The position numbers and the translations under genes are program-made. From assembly GCA_947569225.1 (NCBI GenBank), contig CANORX010000002.1:1-18756 (forward strand): a stretch of 18,756 nucleotides of DNA, in the 5' to 3' direction. The notes beneath the pieces are model-generated. The model made no database searches, was not told the DNA's origin, and saw only the letters and a program-made list of their open reading frames with translations. The DNA comes from an uncultured Clostridia bacterium. Its GTDB lineage: Bacteria > Bacillota_I > Bacilli_A > RF39 > UBA660. This document shows positions 1-8,416 of this stretch, piece after piece (position 1 is the stretch's first letter; each line of letters opens with the position of its first letter).

Positions 1-484
1 CTTCTTTATCAATAGGAGCCCATTTACTTCCACCAATAACATTACCATTCTTATCAGTTATATCTTGATAATTATATTTATTAACAGCACGATAATAATT
101 CTTATAATCTTCAGATAAATCAGTACGTTTATCAAGATTATCCATATATGCTTTATAATCTTGTTGAGCACGTAAACGACCAATCATTCCTGGACTTGAA
201 GTTATATCTCCATAAGTTCCAACTATATCATCAAGACTAGAATAAGCATTACCATATTGCATATTTTCAGTAAGAGCATTACGAACTTTATTAAGTTGTT
301 CTTGACGCCAAGCATCTTCAGCTTCATTTAAATCTAATTGAGCAAGTTGAGCATCAATTTGAGATTTAGTTTGAATAGCTTGTTGATGACCTTGTTCAAG
401 AGTATTATAAGTTCTAGCTAAGACATTTAAGTCAATAGGATTAACTTGTTGTCTAAAAGTAGGAGTATAAAAGTTTATCGGCAT
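1..484 (-). CDS. Putative crAss-like virion cargo/ejection protein, N-terminal part (runs off the window)
   Basis: The minus strand is open from an ATG at 484 to the left edge (161 codons, no stop), beginning MPINFYTPTFRQQ. The start overlaps the last 10 bases of the upstream gene, within a shared ATGCCGATAA, so translation is probably coupled. The visible part is hydrophilic and rich in Gln, Asn and Asp, with a helical stretch around residues 25-75 (many QxxQ and LxxL spacings), followed by Tyr-rich sequence. No membrane segment or enzymatic motif is visible. By position directly after two glycine-rich virion proteins and the muzzle, and by its opening sequence, it resembles the long cargo proteins that crAss-like phages carry inside the capsid and tail and eject into the host. 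That role is inferred. The gene could be much longer than what is seen here. Confidence 0.65.
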   Translation of the reverse strand, partial: MPINFYTPTFRQQVNPIDLNVLARTYNTLEQGHQQAIQTKSQIDAQLAQLDLNEAEDAWRQEQLNKVRNALTENMQYGNAYSSLDDIVGTYGDITSSPGMIGRLRAQQDYKAYMDNLDKRTDLSEDYKNYYRAVNKYNYQDITDKNGNVIGGSKWAPIDKE

Positions 485-2991
485 GATTGTTTTCCTCCAA
501 GTTTTCTACGTTTACGAATAATAAATTTATCATAATCAACTCCAGCATCTCGCATAATTCTATCATCTACATTAGGAGCAGATGCTCTCATAGCACCAAT
601 AGTATTATTTAAAGCTTTACGATTTTCATATCTACTAATCATATCTTGAATACCAGCATTAATTCCACTAAATAAATTATTAATATTAGTTACTTTAGCT
701 TCTCTAATACCATTATCAAATGCTGCTTTTCTATCTATATATTGATTGTATTGTTGAGCATTAAATTGACGAACACTTTGCTGATTACGTCTATCTTGAT
801 TAATAAGATTAGTTTCTATATTTTCTTTATTACCATAAAGTTCATTAGCAGCTTGACCAGCAGCATTACGAACTCGTTGTTTACGAGCTAAACTAACACG
901 ACTACTAGCAGTATTAGAATCAATATCACGATAAGCTTCAAATTTATCTTCTCTAATTCTATCAAGTTGAGGATTAATATTGTATTTAGTTTTAAGTTTA
1001 TTAGCGCTAATAAGAGTAGGTTGACCCGGACCTCTCATTTTATTAATAGCTCTTTTACTAGCAAAATAACTAGCTAAACTGCCAACAACATTACTACCTA
1101 AACCAATCCAATCAGCAGTAGTAAGATTTTTAAATTTACCTTGTCCTTTACCATCCGAAGATGTAGTTCCTTGAGCAGGAATATTAGTAGAAACAGGTAA
1201 AGTAGTAGGAATACTAGCTTCGACTTTAGGTAGATTACGATTATAAACAGCAGTAGGAGGCGTTTTAGTAGAAATAGATTGAGTTGATTGACTTGACTTA
1301 CTACGTCCTCCACGGGGGGTCTTCCCGTTAGATTTAGTTTCAGATAAACTTGGAATATTAGTATTATTTGTACTAATACCTTTATCATTTCCATGACTCC
1401 AACCAGCTCTAACTAAACCACTAGTAATACCAGCACCATCTTCAAATAAAGGAAGCCTACGTTCTGCATAATATTGAGGACGACGATTTCCATTATCAAT
1501 ATTAAGTTTATTATTATTAGTATTTACATTATTATTTTTAGACCATCTTCCATTTCTAAAAGTATAATCACTTCCAATAATAGTTTCTCCTCTAGCAGAT
1601 TTATTAATAGGATAAGCAGAAGTTCTATTAATAGTTCTATTAGTTATAGGAACATAAGCTCCAATTTGTTCATCATATTCCCAAGTTCTTCCATGACGAT
1701 TAATCCGTTTTCCACCAACAGCAAATTTATCGCGTAGACCCCCCGTAGAGGATGGGGAATGAATTAATCCATTCTTAACATTACCACTAATACTTACAAT
1801 CATATTTTTTCCGTCACTATTTAATACATTAACAAAATCTTTATATTTACCAATATTAGAAGTTAATTGTTTTTTAGGAGCTTCAAGAAGTTTAGTAGGT
1901 TTAACACCAAGAGCTTTTCTACCATTATTAACAGATAAATTATAATGAATATTAGGAGAAATAGAATAATAACTTAAAGCATCTCTACCTTTAGTAATAG
2001 CTTTTTGACTTGTTCTAGAAATATTTTTATCTAAAGCAATAGCAACTTTAGTAGCTTTATCGACACCTCTTAAAACTCCAGCACCACCTAACAATATATC
2101 AAATTCAGGATTAATTTGTTCAAGAGGAGTCATATTAACTTCTTTTCTAGCAGGAACTTTTTCTAAAGTATTATTTGCTATTCTATAAGTTTCTGGATAA
2201 TAAATAAAATCTCCTTGTTTAATACCACTATTTCTAGGAGATTCCATTATAGGAGTTACTCTAGTATTATCACTTTTAGCTACATATTTTTCTTTACCAA
2301 ATTTAGCTTTAGTACCATCATCGTTAATCCCATTTCTATCTTTAAAATCTTCTTGAGCTTTAAACACTTTATTAGGATTAGCCCCACCCATAACTAATTT
2401 AGCAGGACTAACACCATTAATAATAGGTTGTGCAGAATAAACTTTAAGTTCATTATCATTAGTTTCAACTACTTCACCATCTTCTACTTCAATACCAGTT
2501 TTATCACTAGGACCAATATCAATACCACCTTGACTATGTTTTCTTCCATTCATATAAAAGAAATTATTACCAAGAGGTTGAGCAATACCACCAGCAACTA
2601 CATTTGGTATTTTACCACCAACAGCATATTGTTTTTGAGGAAGATTTCTTCTATTACTTCTAGTAGTTTGAATAATATTAAATGGAAATGTTGGTCCAAG
2701 TTCATCATCACTAGGTAGAGATTCTTTATTAAAATCTTTAACATAATTAATAAGTCTACCAGCAGTATTATTCATTAATTTTTCTCTATTATCTTTAGAC
2801 ACCAAATTGTTTACACCATTATAGAGAAATTCATTACCAAGTTTTATTAAACCAGTAGATTTAGCAACTTTATCATAAGCTTCACCAAGTGGAGGAATAC
2901 CATTTTGAATAAATCTTCCATTACGAGTAACATTACCTCTAAATGTACTAGGTAAATTACTTATATGAATAACTTTATCTTTTCTAGGCAT
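475..2991 (-). CDS. Large virion structural/ejection protein, 838 aa, with xGGK motifs
   Basis: The ORF has 838 codons, starts MPRKDKVIHI and ends TAA. Residues 123-210 contain a module often seen in Bacteroidales phage virion proteins: AVGGK, then NxFxMxGRKHSQGGIDIG, then IEVEDGEVVE and VYS. Residues 414-562 are bounded by a pair of GC-rich inverted repeats that encode SSTGG at one end and TPRGG at the other. This stretch is basic and Asn-rich, with RxWxYDExxGxYVPI. A hydrophobic helix (TADWIGLGSNVVGSLASYFA) lies in the C-terminal third, followed by a charged helical region. The protein ends RKRRKLGGKQSCR. The motif [hydrophobic]GGK appears three times (124-128, 424-428 and 831-834). A structured 120-base leader separates it from the upstream gene. 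Position between a small glycine-rich protein and the next cargo gene suggests a tail-internal or ejected protein; no enzyme motif is visible. Confidence 0.75.
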   Translation of the reverse strand: MPRKDKVIHISNLPSTFRGNVTRNGRFIQNGIPPLGEAYDKVAKSTGLIKLGNEFLYNGVNNLVSKDNREKLMNNTAGRLINYVKDFNKESLPSDDELGPTFPFNIIQTTRSNRRNLPQKQYAVGGKIPNVVAGGIAQPLGNNFFYMNGRKHSQGGIDIGPSDKTGIEVEDGEVVETNDNELKVYSAQPIINGVSPAKLVMGGANPNKVFKAQEDFKDRNGINDDGTKAKFGKEKYVAKSDNTRVTPIMESPRNSGIKQGDFIYYPETYRIANNTLEKVPARKEVNMTPLEQINPEFDILLGGAGVLRGVDKATKVAIALDKNISRTSQKAITKGRDALSYYSISPNIHYNLSVNNGRKALGVKPTKLLEAPKKQLTSNIGKYKDFVNVLNSDGKNMIVSISGNVKNGLIHSPSSTGGLRDKFAVGGKRINRHGRTWEYDEQIGAYVPITNRTINRTSAYPINKSARGETIIGSDYTFRNGRWSKNNNVNTNNNKLNIDNGNRRPQYYAERRLPLFEDGAGITSGLVRAGWSHGNDKGISTNNTNIPSLSETKSNGKTPRGGRSKSSQSTQSISTKTPPTAVYNRNLPKVEASIPTTLPVSTNIPAQGTTSSDGKGQGKFKNLTTADWIGLGSNVVGSLASYFASKRAINKMRGPGQPTLISANKLKTKYNINPQLDRIREDKFEAYRDIDSNTASSRVSLARKQRVRNAAGQAANELYGNKENIETNLINQDRRNQQSVRQFNAQQYNQYIDRKAAFDNGIREAKVTNINNLFSGINAGIQDMISRYENRKALNNTIGAMRASAPNVDDRIMRDAGVDYDKFIIRKRRKLGGKQSCR
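1306..1321 (+). repeat. GC-rich dispersed repeat, copy 1 (TCCTCCACGGGGGGTC)
   Basis: The 16-base word on the plus strand lies inside the 838-aa gene, where the coding strand reads ACC CCC CGT GGA GGA (TPRGG). It is complementary, with one G:U wobble, to copy 2 at 1737-1752. The coding sequence 3' of it (TAAGTCAA) is also shared with copy 3, so homology extends slightly beyond the core. Confidence 0.85.
1737..1755 (-). repeat. GC-rich dispersed repeat, copy 2 (inverted partner of copy 1)
   Basis: The plus strand reads GACCCCCCGTAGAGGATGG. On the coding strand this is TCC TCT ACG GGG GGT (SSTGG, residues 414-418 of the 838-aa protein). With copy 1 it forms inverted arms about 415 bases apart. 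Confidence 0.85.
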
Positions 2992-3034
2992 TTTATATAA
3001 TATAATGAGAAATTATAATTTGATTGATTTTAAG

Positions 3035-3105
3035 GCTCTCTGTCGAACGATAGGTTATTAGCCGATTAATAGTTCATACCTGTATATAATAATTCAACAG
3101 AGAGC
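3035..3105 (-). ncRNA. Structured intergenic RNA element (long nested hairpin)
   Basis: This fills most of the 120-base gap between the 264-aa and 838-aa genes. Outer arms at 3035-3047 (GCTCTCTGTCGAA) and 3093-3105 (TTCAACAGAGAGC) pair over 13 positions with one wobble. Inside, on the transcribed strand, AGGT pairs with ACCT and TATTA with TAATA around a six-base ATCGGC loop, with an ATGAAC bulge. No uridine run follows, so it is not a standard intrinsic terminator. It could be an RNA processing site, a transcript stabiliser, or a translational control element for the 838-aa gene. Confidence 0.55.
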
Positions 3106-3111
3106 AAAAGA

Positions 3112-3906
3112 CTAGCGTCTATGACCGCCACAGCGATATACATTTAGCCTATCTCGATATACTGATTGAGGCATAACAGGTTGTTGAACAGTACCATTAG
3201 TAATCCATTCAGGACGTTCAAGACCAGTTTTAGGAGCACTATAACTAGCTTGGTCAGCTTGTTTAACTTGAATTGGTTGTTGTCCTTTACTGCCAAACAT
3301 ACCACCAATTAAACTTCCAGCAGCACCAATAGCAGCACCAATCCATGCTTTTCTACGTCCACCACATTTATATTTATTAATAAAACTAGAACGTTGATAC
3401 ATAGTCATTGGATTAGTCATTTTATCAGAAGTAATATTAAGTTGCTGCTGACCAGCTTGAAGTTGTTTACGCTGTTCAGCTTCTTGAGCAATACGTTTAT
3501 TTTCATTAATTTGTTGATTAGCAGAAATACCTTGACCTATTGCAGTACCTAATTCACCAAGTCCTTGAACTCCTGTAATAGAACTAGCAAGATTACCTAA
3601 ACCGGGAAGAGCTTGAGCAAACTCAGTACCAAAATTAGCTTTACGTCGAACTCTACCACCACATTTAAGAGTAAGCTTATCATTATATTGACCAACATAA
3701 TCTTGATTAGCATAAGCACTAGTTAAAGCTTGAGCATTTTGTAAAGCATCTTTATGGTCTTGTGCAGCTTGAGCTTCAGCTTGAGCTTTTTCTTGAGCTT
3801 TCTTTTGCTTATTACCTTTAATAATACCACCAGCAATACTAGCGGCTGCACCAATAATAGCACCAATAAAAGCTTTTTGTCTTTGTCTATCTCTATACTG
3901 TATCAT
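3112..3906 (-). CDS. Glycine-rich virion protein with duplicated membrane-active helices, 264 aa
   Basis: The start (MIQYRDRQRQ) overlaps the muzzle stop by ATGA. Two near-identical Gly/Ala hydrophobic helices occur: residues 11-30 (KAFIGAIIGAAASIAGGIIK) and 186-205 (KAWIGAAIGAAGSLIGGMFG). Between them is a helix rich in Ala, Gln and Lys (33-62) and a Gly-rich segment (98-130). Cys-Gly-Gly plus basic residues recurs three times: KCGGRVRRK at 81, KCGGRRK at 180, and RCGGHRR at the C-terminus. The protein looks like two copies of a module, [CGG-basic]-[GxxxG-type helix]. Such helices suit membrane insertion or pore formation during genome ejection, so it is probably a small cargo/ejection protein. 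The stop is TAG, which argues against TAG recoding in this phage. The function is inferred from sequence character and position only. Confidence 0.75.
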   Translation of the reverse strand: MIQYRDRQRQKAFIGAIIGAAASIAGGIIKGNKQKKAQEKAQAEAQAAQDHKDALQNAQALTSAYANQDYVGQYNDKLTLKCGGRVRRKANFGTEFAQALPGLGNLASSITGVQGLGELGTAIGQGISANQQINENKRIAQEAEQRKQLQAGQQQLNITSDKMTNPMTMYQRSSFINKYKCGGRRKAWIGAAIGAAGSLIGGMFGSKGQQPIQVKQADQASYSAPKTGLERPEWITNGTVQQPVMPQSVYRDRLNVYRCGGHRR

Positions 3907-6900
3907 AATTTTCTAAATTGAGTTTGAGCACATTCAAGACTTTCAAATTCAATGCGCTTATTATCTGAATTATTAAATATGAAACGAATTACAAAATAAT
4001 TACCATATACTCTACGAAGTTTATCACTTACTGTATTAGGGTGTTCTTTAATAGCATTACGGAAATAATTAAAGTTATATTGAGTAAGTTCATACCAAGG
4101 TTTTTTATACTTATTAAATTCATTAAGTTTATCAATATTAATATCTATATCATCAGTATCATTATCTTCATTAAATATACGAAGTATATCACCAGCATAA
4201 GGATGTTCTCTTAAATCAACAGGACTATTAATATTATCACTATAAATAGGAATATATATCTTACGTACTTTATATTTAATAAATTCAAGAAATTTAATAA
4301 GTTCATAAGATTCATTAACTATAATATCAATATAACTATTATGAACTAATATAGGTTCATCGCCAACTTCTTGTTTAGATACTAAATATAGACTTCTACT
4401 ATCATCACCCATGTGAGTATTAAATCTACCATAATTATATTCATGAGTAAATACATGAAGAGGGCAGTTAAGTCTATCATTGTTATGTTCAGTTTGAAAG
4501 TAACATTTAGTTTTAGTAGACCAAGCATTATTAAAATAATAATCATGTAAACTAATAAAACTACCTATTTTATAATTAAAACTAATAACTTCATTATGAC
4601 TTTCAATAATAGATTCTTTTGTATTAGGATTAACATTATTATAAGTATAATCAAATTTAATTAGAATACGATTATTAAATTTATCATGAGCAAATCTAAC
4701 TTTATTAGGATGATATTTATCTAACCATAATTTAATATCTTCATCCATTATTTTAAGTTGACCATCATCAAATTGATAAAATCTATTAAAATCATCATTA
4801 TAAAAGATATAACCAAATTCTCCAACTATATATGCTAAATCATCTTGCAGTCCACCATAACCTTTATCACTAGTAAATACTTCTTTATAATTAACTTCAA
4901 AAGCATCTGGTTGATATAATTGAACATTTTCATCTCTAGTTTTAAGAGCTGCACTTATATCAAACATGAACATACTATGTTGAGTATGAACTAAAAGATA
5001 ATATCCAATTCCAACTAAATTAGTTATACTTCCTTTATTTTCAGTAATATTTTTATAACCTTCAATAGGAAATATTCTCCAAGCATTAACTTCACTCTCA
5101 TCTTGAATAACATTACTGCGTCTTATAGTTTTATCAAAACGAGTAATATTAATAATATCATTACGATATTGAGTTAATAGTTTAGGAACATATTGGTCAA
5201 CATTTCCAATAGGGTCTTTAAATAAATCAACACTATTCTTAGGTTCTACAAATGTACCAAAAGCAACACTTTTCTTGTCAGTATCTTCTTTAATACTAAA
5301 AGCTATCTTACTAGGTTCATTATTAAAACATTTACTTTCAAAGAATTTATCACTATAAAGAGGAAATTGAATATAAACATTAAATGGAATATCAAACCAA
5401 CATGGTTCATCACCACTATAATAATATTGATTATTAGTAGGAGTATATAATTTATAATTACCTTCATTCATTATAACTCCATTATCATTATAAATAAGAA
5501 CACCATCGTAAGTCATTCTACCATTATATCCATGTTCGATAGAATAAGTTCCACCATTATAGCAAACATCGTTAAGTCTTACAAGTTCTTTTTCTTTGCT
5601 AGTATAAATATTTTTAGTACAATTAAGAACTGTTGCAAGAAACATAGTTTCAGCGTCAAGTAGCAATTCCTTATAATCATCCATTTCAAGAGCAGTTCCT
5701 TTTCCAGCTCTACTATCAACAACACTATCAGCAACTACTAATTTATAATTATTAATAGGTTTATATTCATTTCTGCTAATTACACCTATAACTGGCATAT
5801 TATAACTATAAGGATAAGTAGTATTAACTACCATATCAACTACATCATGTTTCTCTTTATAAGGTTCAAATTTACATTTACCATCAATACGAATAATATT
5901 AAAATCATATTTAATACTATCATCAATATCAAATCGACCACTATATAAATAACATTTATCACTAGTAAAATTATTAGCTACAAAACCAGGTTTAGTACCC
6001 CAACTACCATCTTGCCAAGTAACATTACTAGCTATATTACAATAATCTTTTCTAGTTAGTAATCCAGTATATCTAGTAATAGGTTCAACTTTTTCATAAC
6101 TAATAAACCATCCAACATAACCTAATTCTTTAATTTGATTCCATAAAGTAGTATCAATATTAGCACGAATATAAAATTTATTAAAAGTATTATTCATGTT
6201 ATATACAAAACCCCTAGTATGTTCACCGCCAACAACTTCAGAATCAAATATTAAATCAGGTATTCTAAATAGTTCATCACCATTAATATTTTCATAATAA
6301 CCAAACTTAGCTTCATTATCAACGCCAATAGCACCTATTACTTGATTACTACAAGGAGTATAACTACCACTATTTATAACTTGATAAACATATAAATCAT
6401 TGTATTTATCTTTATCTTTATAATCAATAAAATAATTAGATATAAGAGTATATAGTTCATCTTTATTACTAGCTTCAAGTTCTCCAGAACTATTAAGTAA
6501 TATATTAGTAGTAGGATTATTAATAGGTTCAGCAGTATAAACTACAATTTTATGATTAGCAATATATCTTTTAACATTAGTACTAATACTAGATATTGGA
6601 ATATCCCCACTAATAACAGCCCAATATGGAATATTACCATTACCTTGATTATTCCAATTAAAAGTAATTATAGTACAATGAGAACCATCATTAACAATAT
6701 TATTTATATACTTATCTTTATTTGACAATTTATATCCTCTACTAGCATCACCATATTTATCAACAAAATGAATAAAAAAGTTATATACTTCTCCAGGAAT
6801 AAGAGTATCGTTCTTTTTACGTTCATTAAAATCATAACTAGGTTCAATAATAGAATGAGTAATTCTCATTTTACAATTATCAATATCAAATATAGTATCC

Positions 6901-8414
6901 CCAAATAATACTTGCCCACTAGTAAATACAGCATCTTCTGTAAATCCAACACCGTTATAAACATAACAAGCTATTTTAACTGTACTAGGTAAAGTATAAA
7001 CAGATTGGTTATTTTCATATTTATAACTTGTAGGAATAATAAAACAATGACAAGCAAGATATTCTTTAAGATTATGGCTACCTCTACTGCCTACTTTTAT
7101 TTTAGTATTATAATTAATTTTTAAATATTCATGTGCTGCAATACCTTGTATAACAGTATCATTAAATAATGTTTTAAAAGTACGAAAAGGATATTGATTA
7201 TTATTAAATACTTTATCAATATCCTTAATTTGCCAATCAGCAGTACCAGTAATTTGAAGGCTAGCCATTTTAAAATAAGGACCTTTTTCACTAACCGCAT
7301 TTACAGTAGTATAATCATTATAATAAGCGTTAACAGCTTTATTACGAAGTTTTATAGTAATATCTTTAACAGCTTCTTCTAATGTTTTACCATTACTTAA
7401 AGTCCTATTATCATTATCAGTATGTTCATTATAATTAGCAATATATACTCTATTTTTATAATTAATAATATTACCAACATTATAATAATTATAATAATCA
7501 GTAGTTAAATCAGAAACGCTATACTCAACAAGAATATCTCTACTAAATTTAAAAATATTATTACTTAAATCATCAGTTCTAAATGCTTGAGTACCATCCT
7601 TTTTACATACAATAAAACCAAGCTGATAAAGTCCTGAACGACCTCCACTAATACTTATTTCAAAAGTTTGATTACATATATCTTTAGAATCACTAAATGA
7701 ATCAGTATTACCATAACAATAACCATTTGGTTCATCTTTTGGTTCATAAACATTAGTTTTTCTAAAACAAACTTTATTAATAACTTGTGGTATTATAACA
7801 TCATTAAAAATAGGAAATCCAATACTATACCATTTAGTATAATTAGTTTTATCAATTTTATAACGAATAAATAGAAAATAAAATCCTTTATAAGCACCAC
7901 CACTAACATAGTTTAGATTACTAATAGTGGGTAATGTTATTTGAGGAATAATAGACATTTCAGAATCAGGACGGTCAGAATCTAAATCAATATTAATAGT
8001 TTTAAGAGGAACATCAACCGAAGCATTACTTTCTGCAATAGCTATTATAAGATGATTTTTAACATTATAAGTATATGTTCCTTTAATCTTACCACCATTA
8101 TATTTCCAATTACTATTTACTCTATAACAATTATCAGCTTGTTCATTATATCTATAAATATAAGAACTATTAGAATCAGTATTAATAACAAATAAAATAA
8201 GTTCAGTACTAGTAGGAATAACACCAACTATTTTAAAATTATTAATACCATCTTCATGAATAGCGTTAGCAATTACTTTACAATCTTCAAGCCCTTCTTC
8301 ATTAACAATCATCCTACCATCATTACTTACTTTAACATTTTTAGCAGCAACTAATGAATAAGGTACACAATCACCTGGATGTTTATTAAGACTAAGTTTC
8401 TTTTGTATATTCAT
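3903..8414 (-). CDS. crAss-like tail muzzle/nozzle protein (P22 gp10-type tail stabilisation family), 1503 aa
   Basis: This is the largest gene here, starting MNIQKKLSLNKHPGDCVPYS two bases after the upstream stop and ending in TGA inside ATGA. The sequence is dense in aromatic and Asn/Asp residues, with many short beta-strand-like segments and no coiled coil or signal peptide. The opening (a short Lys/Asn-rich arm, then 'xxxAxNVKVSNDGRMIVNEEGL') is typical of tail nozzle/stabilisation proteins that list a genome-wide beta-propeller, as in P22 gp10, T7 gp12 and the muzzle of crAss-like phages. A later segment (around 'VGIGYYLLVHTQHSMFMFDISAAL') looks like a propeller blade sensor strand. Length fits the crAss-like muzzle, which is much larger than the podovirus homologues. 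It would plug the distal end of the short tail. The neighbours (connector-type proteins before, glycine-rich cargo after) match. The family call is by recognition, not by search. Confidence 0.75.
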   Translation of the reverse strand: MNIQKKLSLNKHPGDCVPYSLVAAKNVKVSNDGRMIVNEEGLEDCKVIANAIHEDGINNFKIVGVIPTSTELILFVINTDSNSSYIYRYNEQADNCYRVNSNWKYNGGKIKGTYTYNVKNHLIIAIAESNASVDVPLKTINIDLDSDRPDSEMSIIPQITLPTISNLNYVSGGAYKGFYFLFIRYKIDKTNYTKWYSIGFPIFNDVIIPQVINKVCFRKTNVYEPKDEPNGYCYGNTDSFSDSKDICNQTFEISISGGRSGLYQLGFIVCKKDGTQAFRTDDLSNNIFKFSRDILVEYSVSDLTTDYYNYYNVGNIINYKNRVYIANYNEHTDNDNRTLSNGKTLEEAVKDITIKLRNKAVNAYYNDYTTVNAVSEKGPYFKMASLQITGTADWQIKDIDKVFNNNQYPFRTFKTLFNDTVIQGIAAHEYLKINYNTKIKVGSRGSHNLKEYLACHCFIIPTSYKYENNQSVYTLPSTVKIACYVYNGVGFTEDAVFTSGQVLFGDTIFDIDNCKMRITHSIIEPSYDFNERKKNDTLIPGEVYNFFIHFVDKYGDASRGYKLSNKDKYINNIVNDGSHCTIITFNWNNQGNGNIPYWAVISGDIPISSISTNVKRYIANHKIVVYTAEPINNPTTNILLNSSGELEASNKDELYTLISNYFIDYKDKDKYNDLYVYQVINSGSYTPCSNQVIGAIGVDNEAKFGYYENINGDELFRIPDLIFDSEVVGGEHTRGFVYNMNNTFNKFYIRANIDTTLWNQIKELGYVGWFISYEKVEPITRYTGLLTRKDYCNIASNVTWQDGSWGTKPGFVANNFTSDKCYLYSGRFDIDDSIKYDFNIIRIDGKCKFEPYKEKHDVVDMVVNTTYPYSYNMPVIGVISRNEYKPINNYKLVVADSVVDSRAGKGTALEMDDYKELLLDAETMFLATVLNCTKNIYTSKEKELVRLNDVCYNGGTYSIEHGYNGRMTYDGVLIYNDNGVIMNEGNYKLYTPTNNQYYYSGDEPCWFDIPFNVYIQFPLYSDKFFESKCFNNEPSKIAFSIKEDTDKKSVAFGTFVEPKNSVDLFKDPIGNVDQYVPKLLTQYRNDIINITRFDKTIRRSNVIQDESEVNAWRIFPIEGYKNITENKGSITNLVGIGYYLLVHTQHSMFMFDISAALKTRDENVQLYQPDAFEVNYKEVFTSDKGYGGLQDDLAYIVGEFGYIFYNDDFNRFYQFDDGQLKIMDEDIKLWLDKYHPNKVRFAHDKFNNRILIKFDYTYNNVNPNTKESIIESHNEVISFNYKIGSFISLHDYYFNNAWSTKTKCYFQTEHNNDRLNCPLHVFTHEYNYGRFNTHMGDDSRSLYLVSKQEVGDEPILVHNSYIDIIVNESYELIKFLEFIKYKVRKIYIPIYSDNINSPVDLREHPYAGDILRIFNEDNDTDDIDINIDKLNEFNKYKKPWYELTQYNFNYFRNAIKEHPNTVSDKLRRVYGNYFVIRFIFNNSDNKRIEFESLECAQTQFRKL

Positions 8415-8416
8415 AA

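Noticed and set aside
1098..1394. Minus-strand ORFs in other frames inside large genes (also 8887-9111, 10658-10861, 11268-11462)
   Set aside because: Fully inside better ORFs, with Leu/Ile-rich random-looking translations.
475..3906. Alternative genetic code (TAG or TGA recoded), as in some crAss-like phages
   Set aside because: TAG, TGA and TAA each end real genes at sensible operon junctions and no gene needs readthrough.
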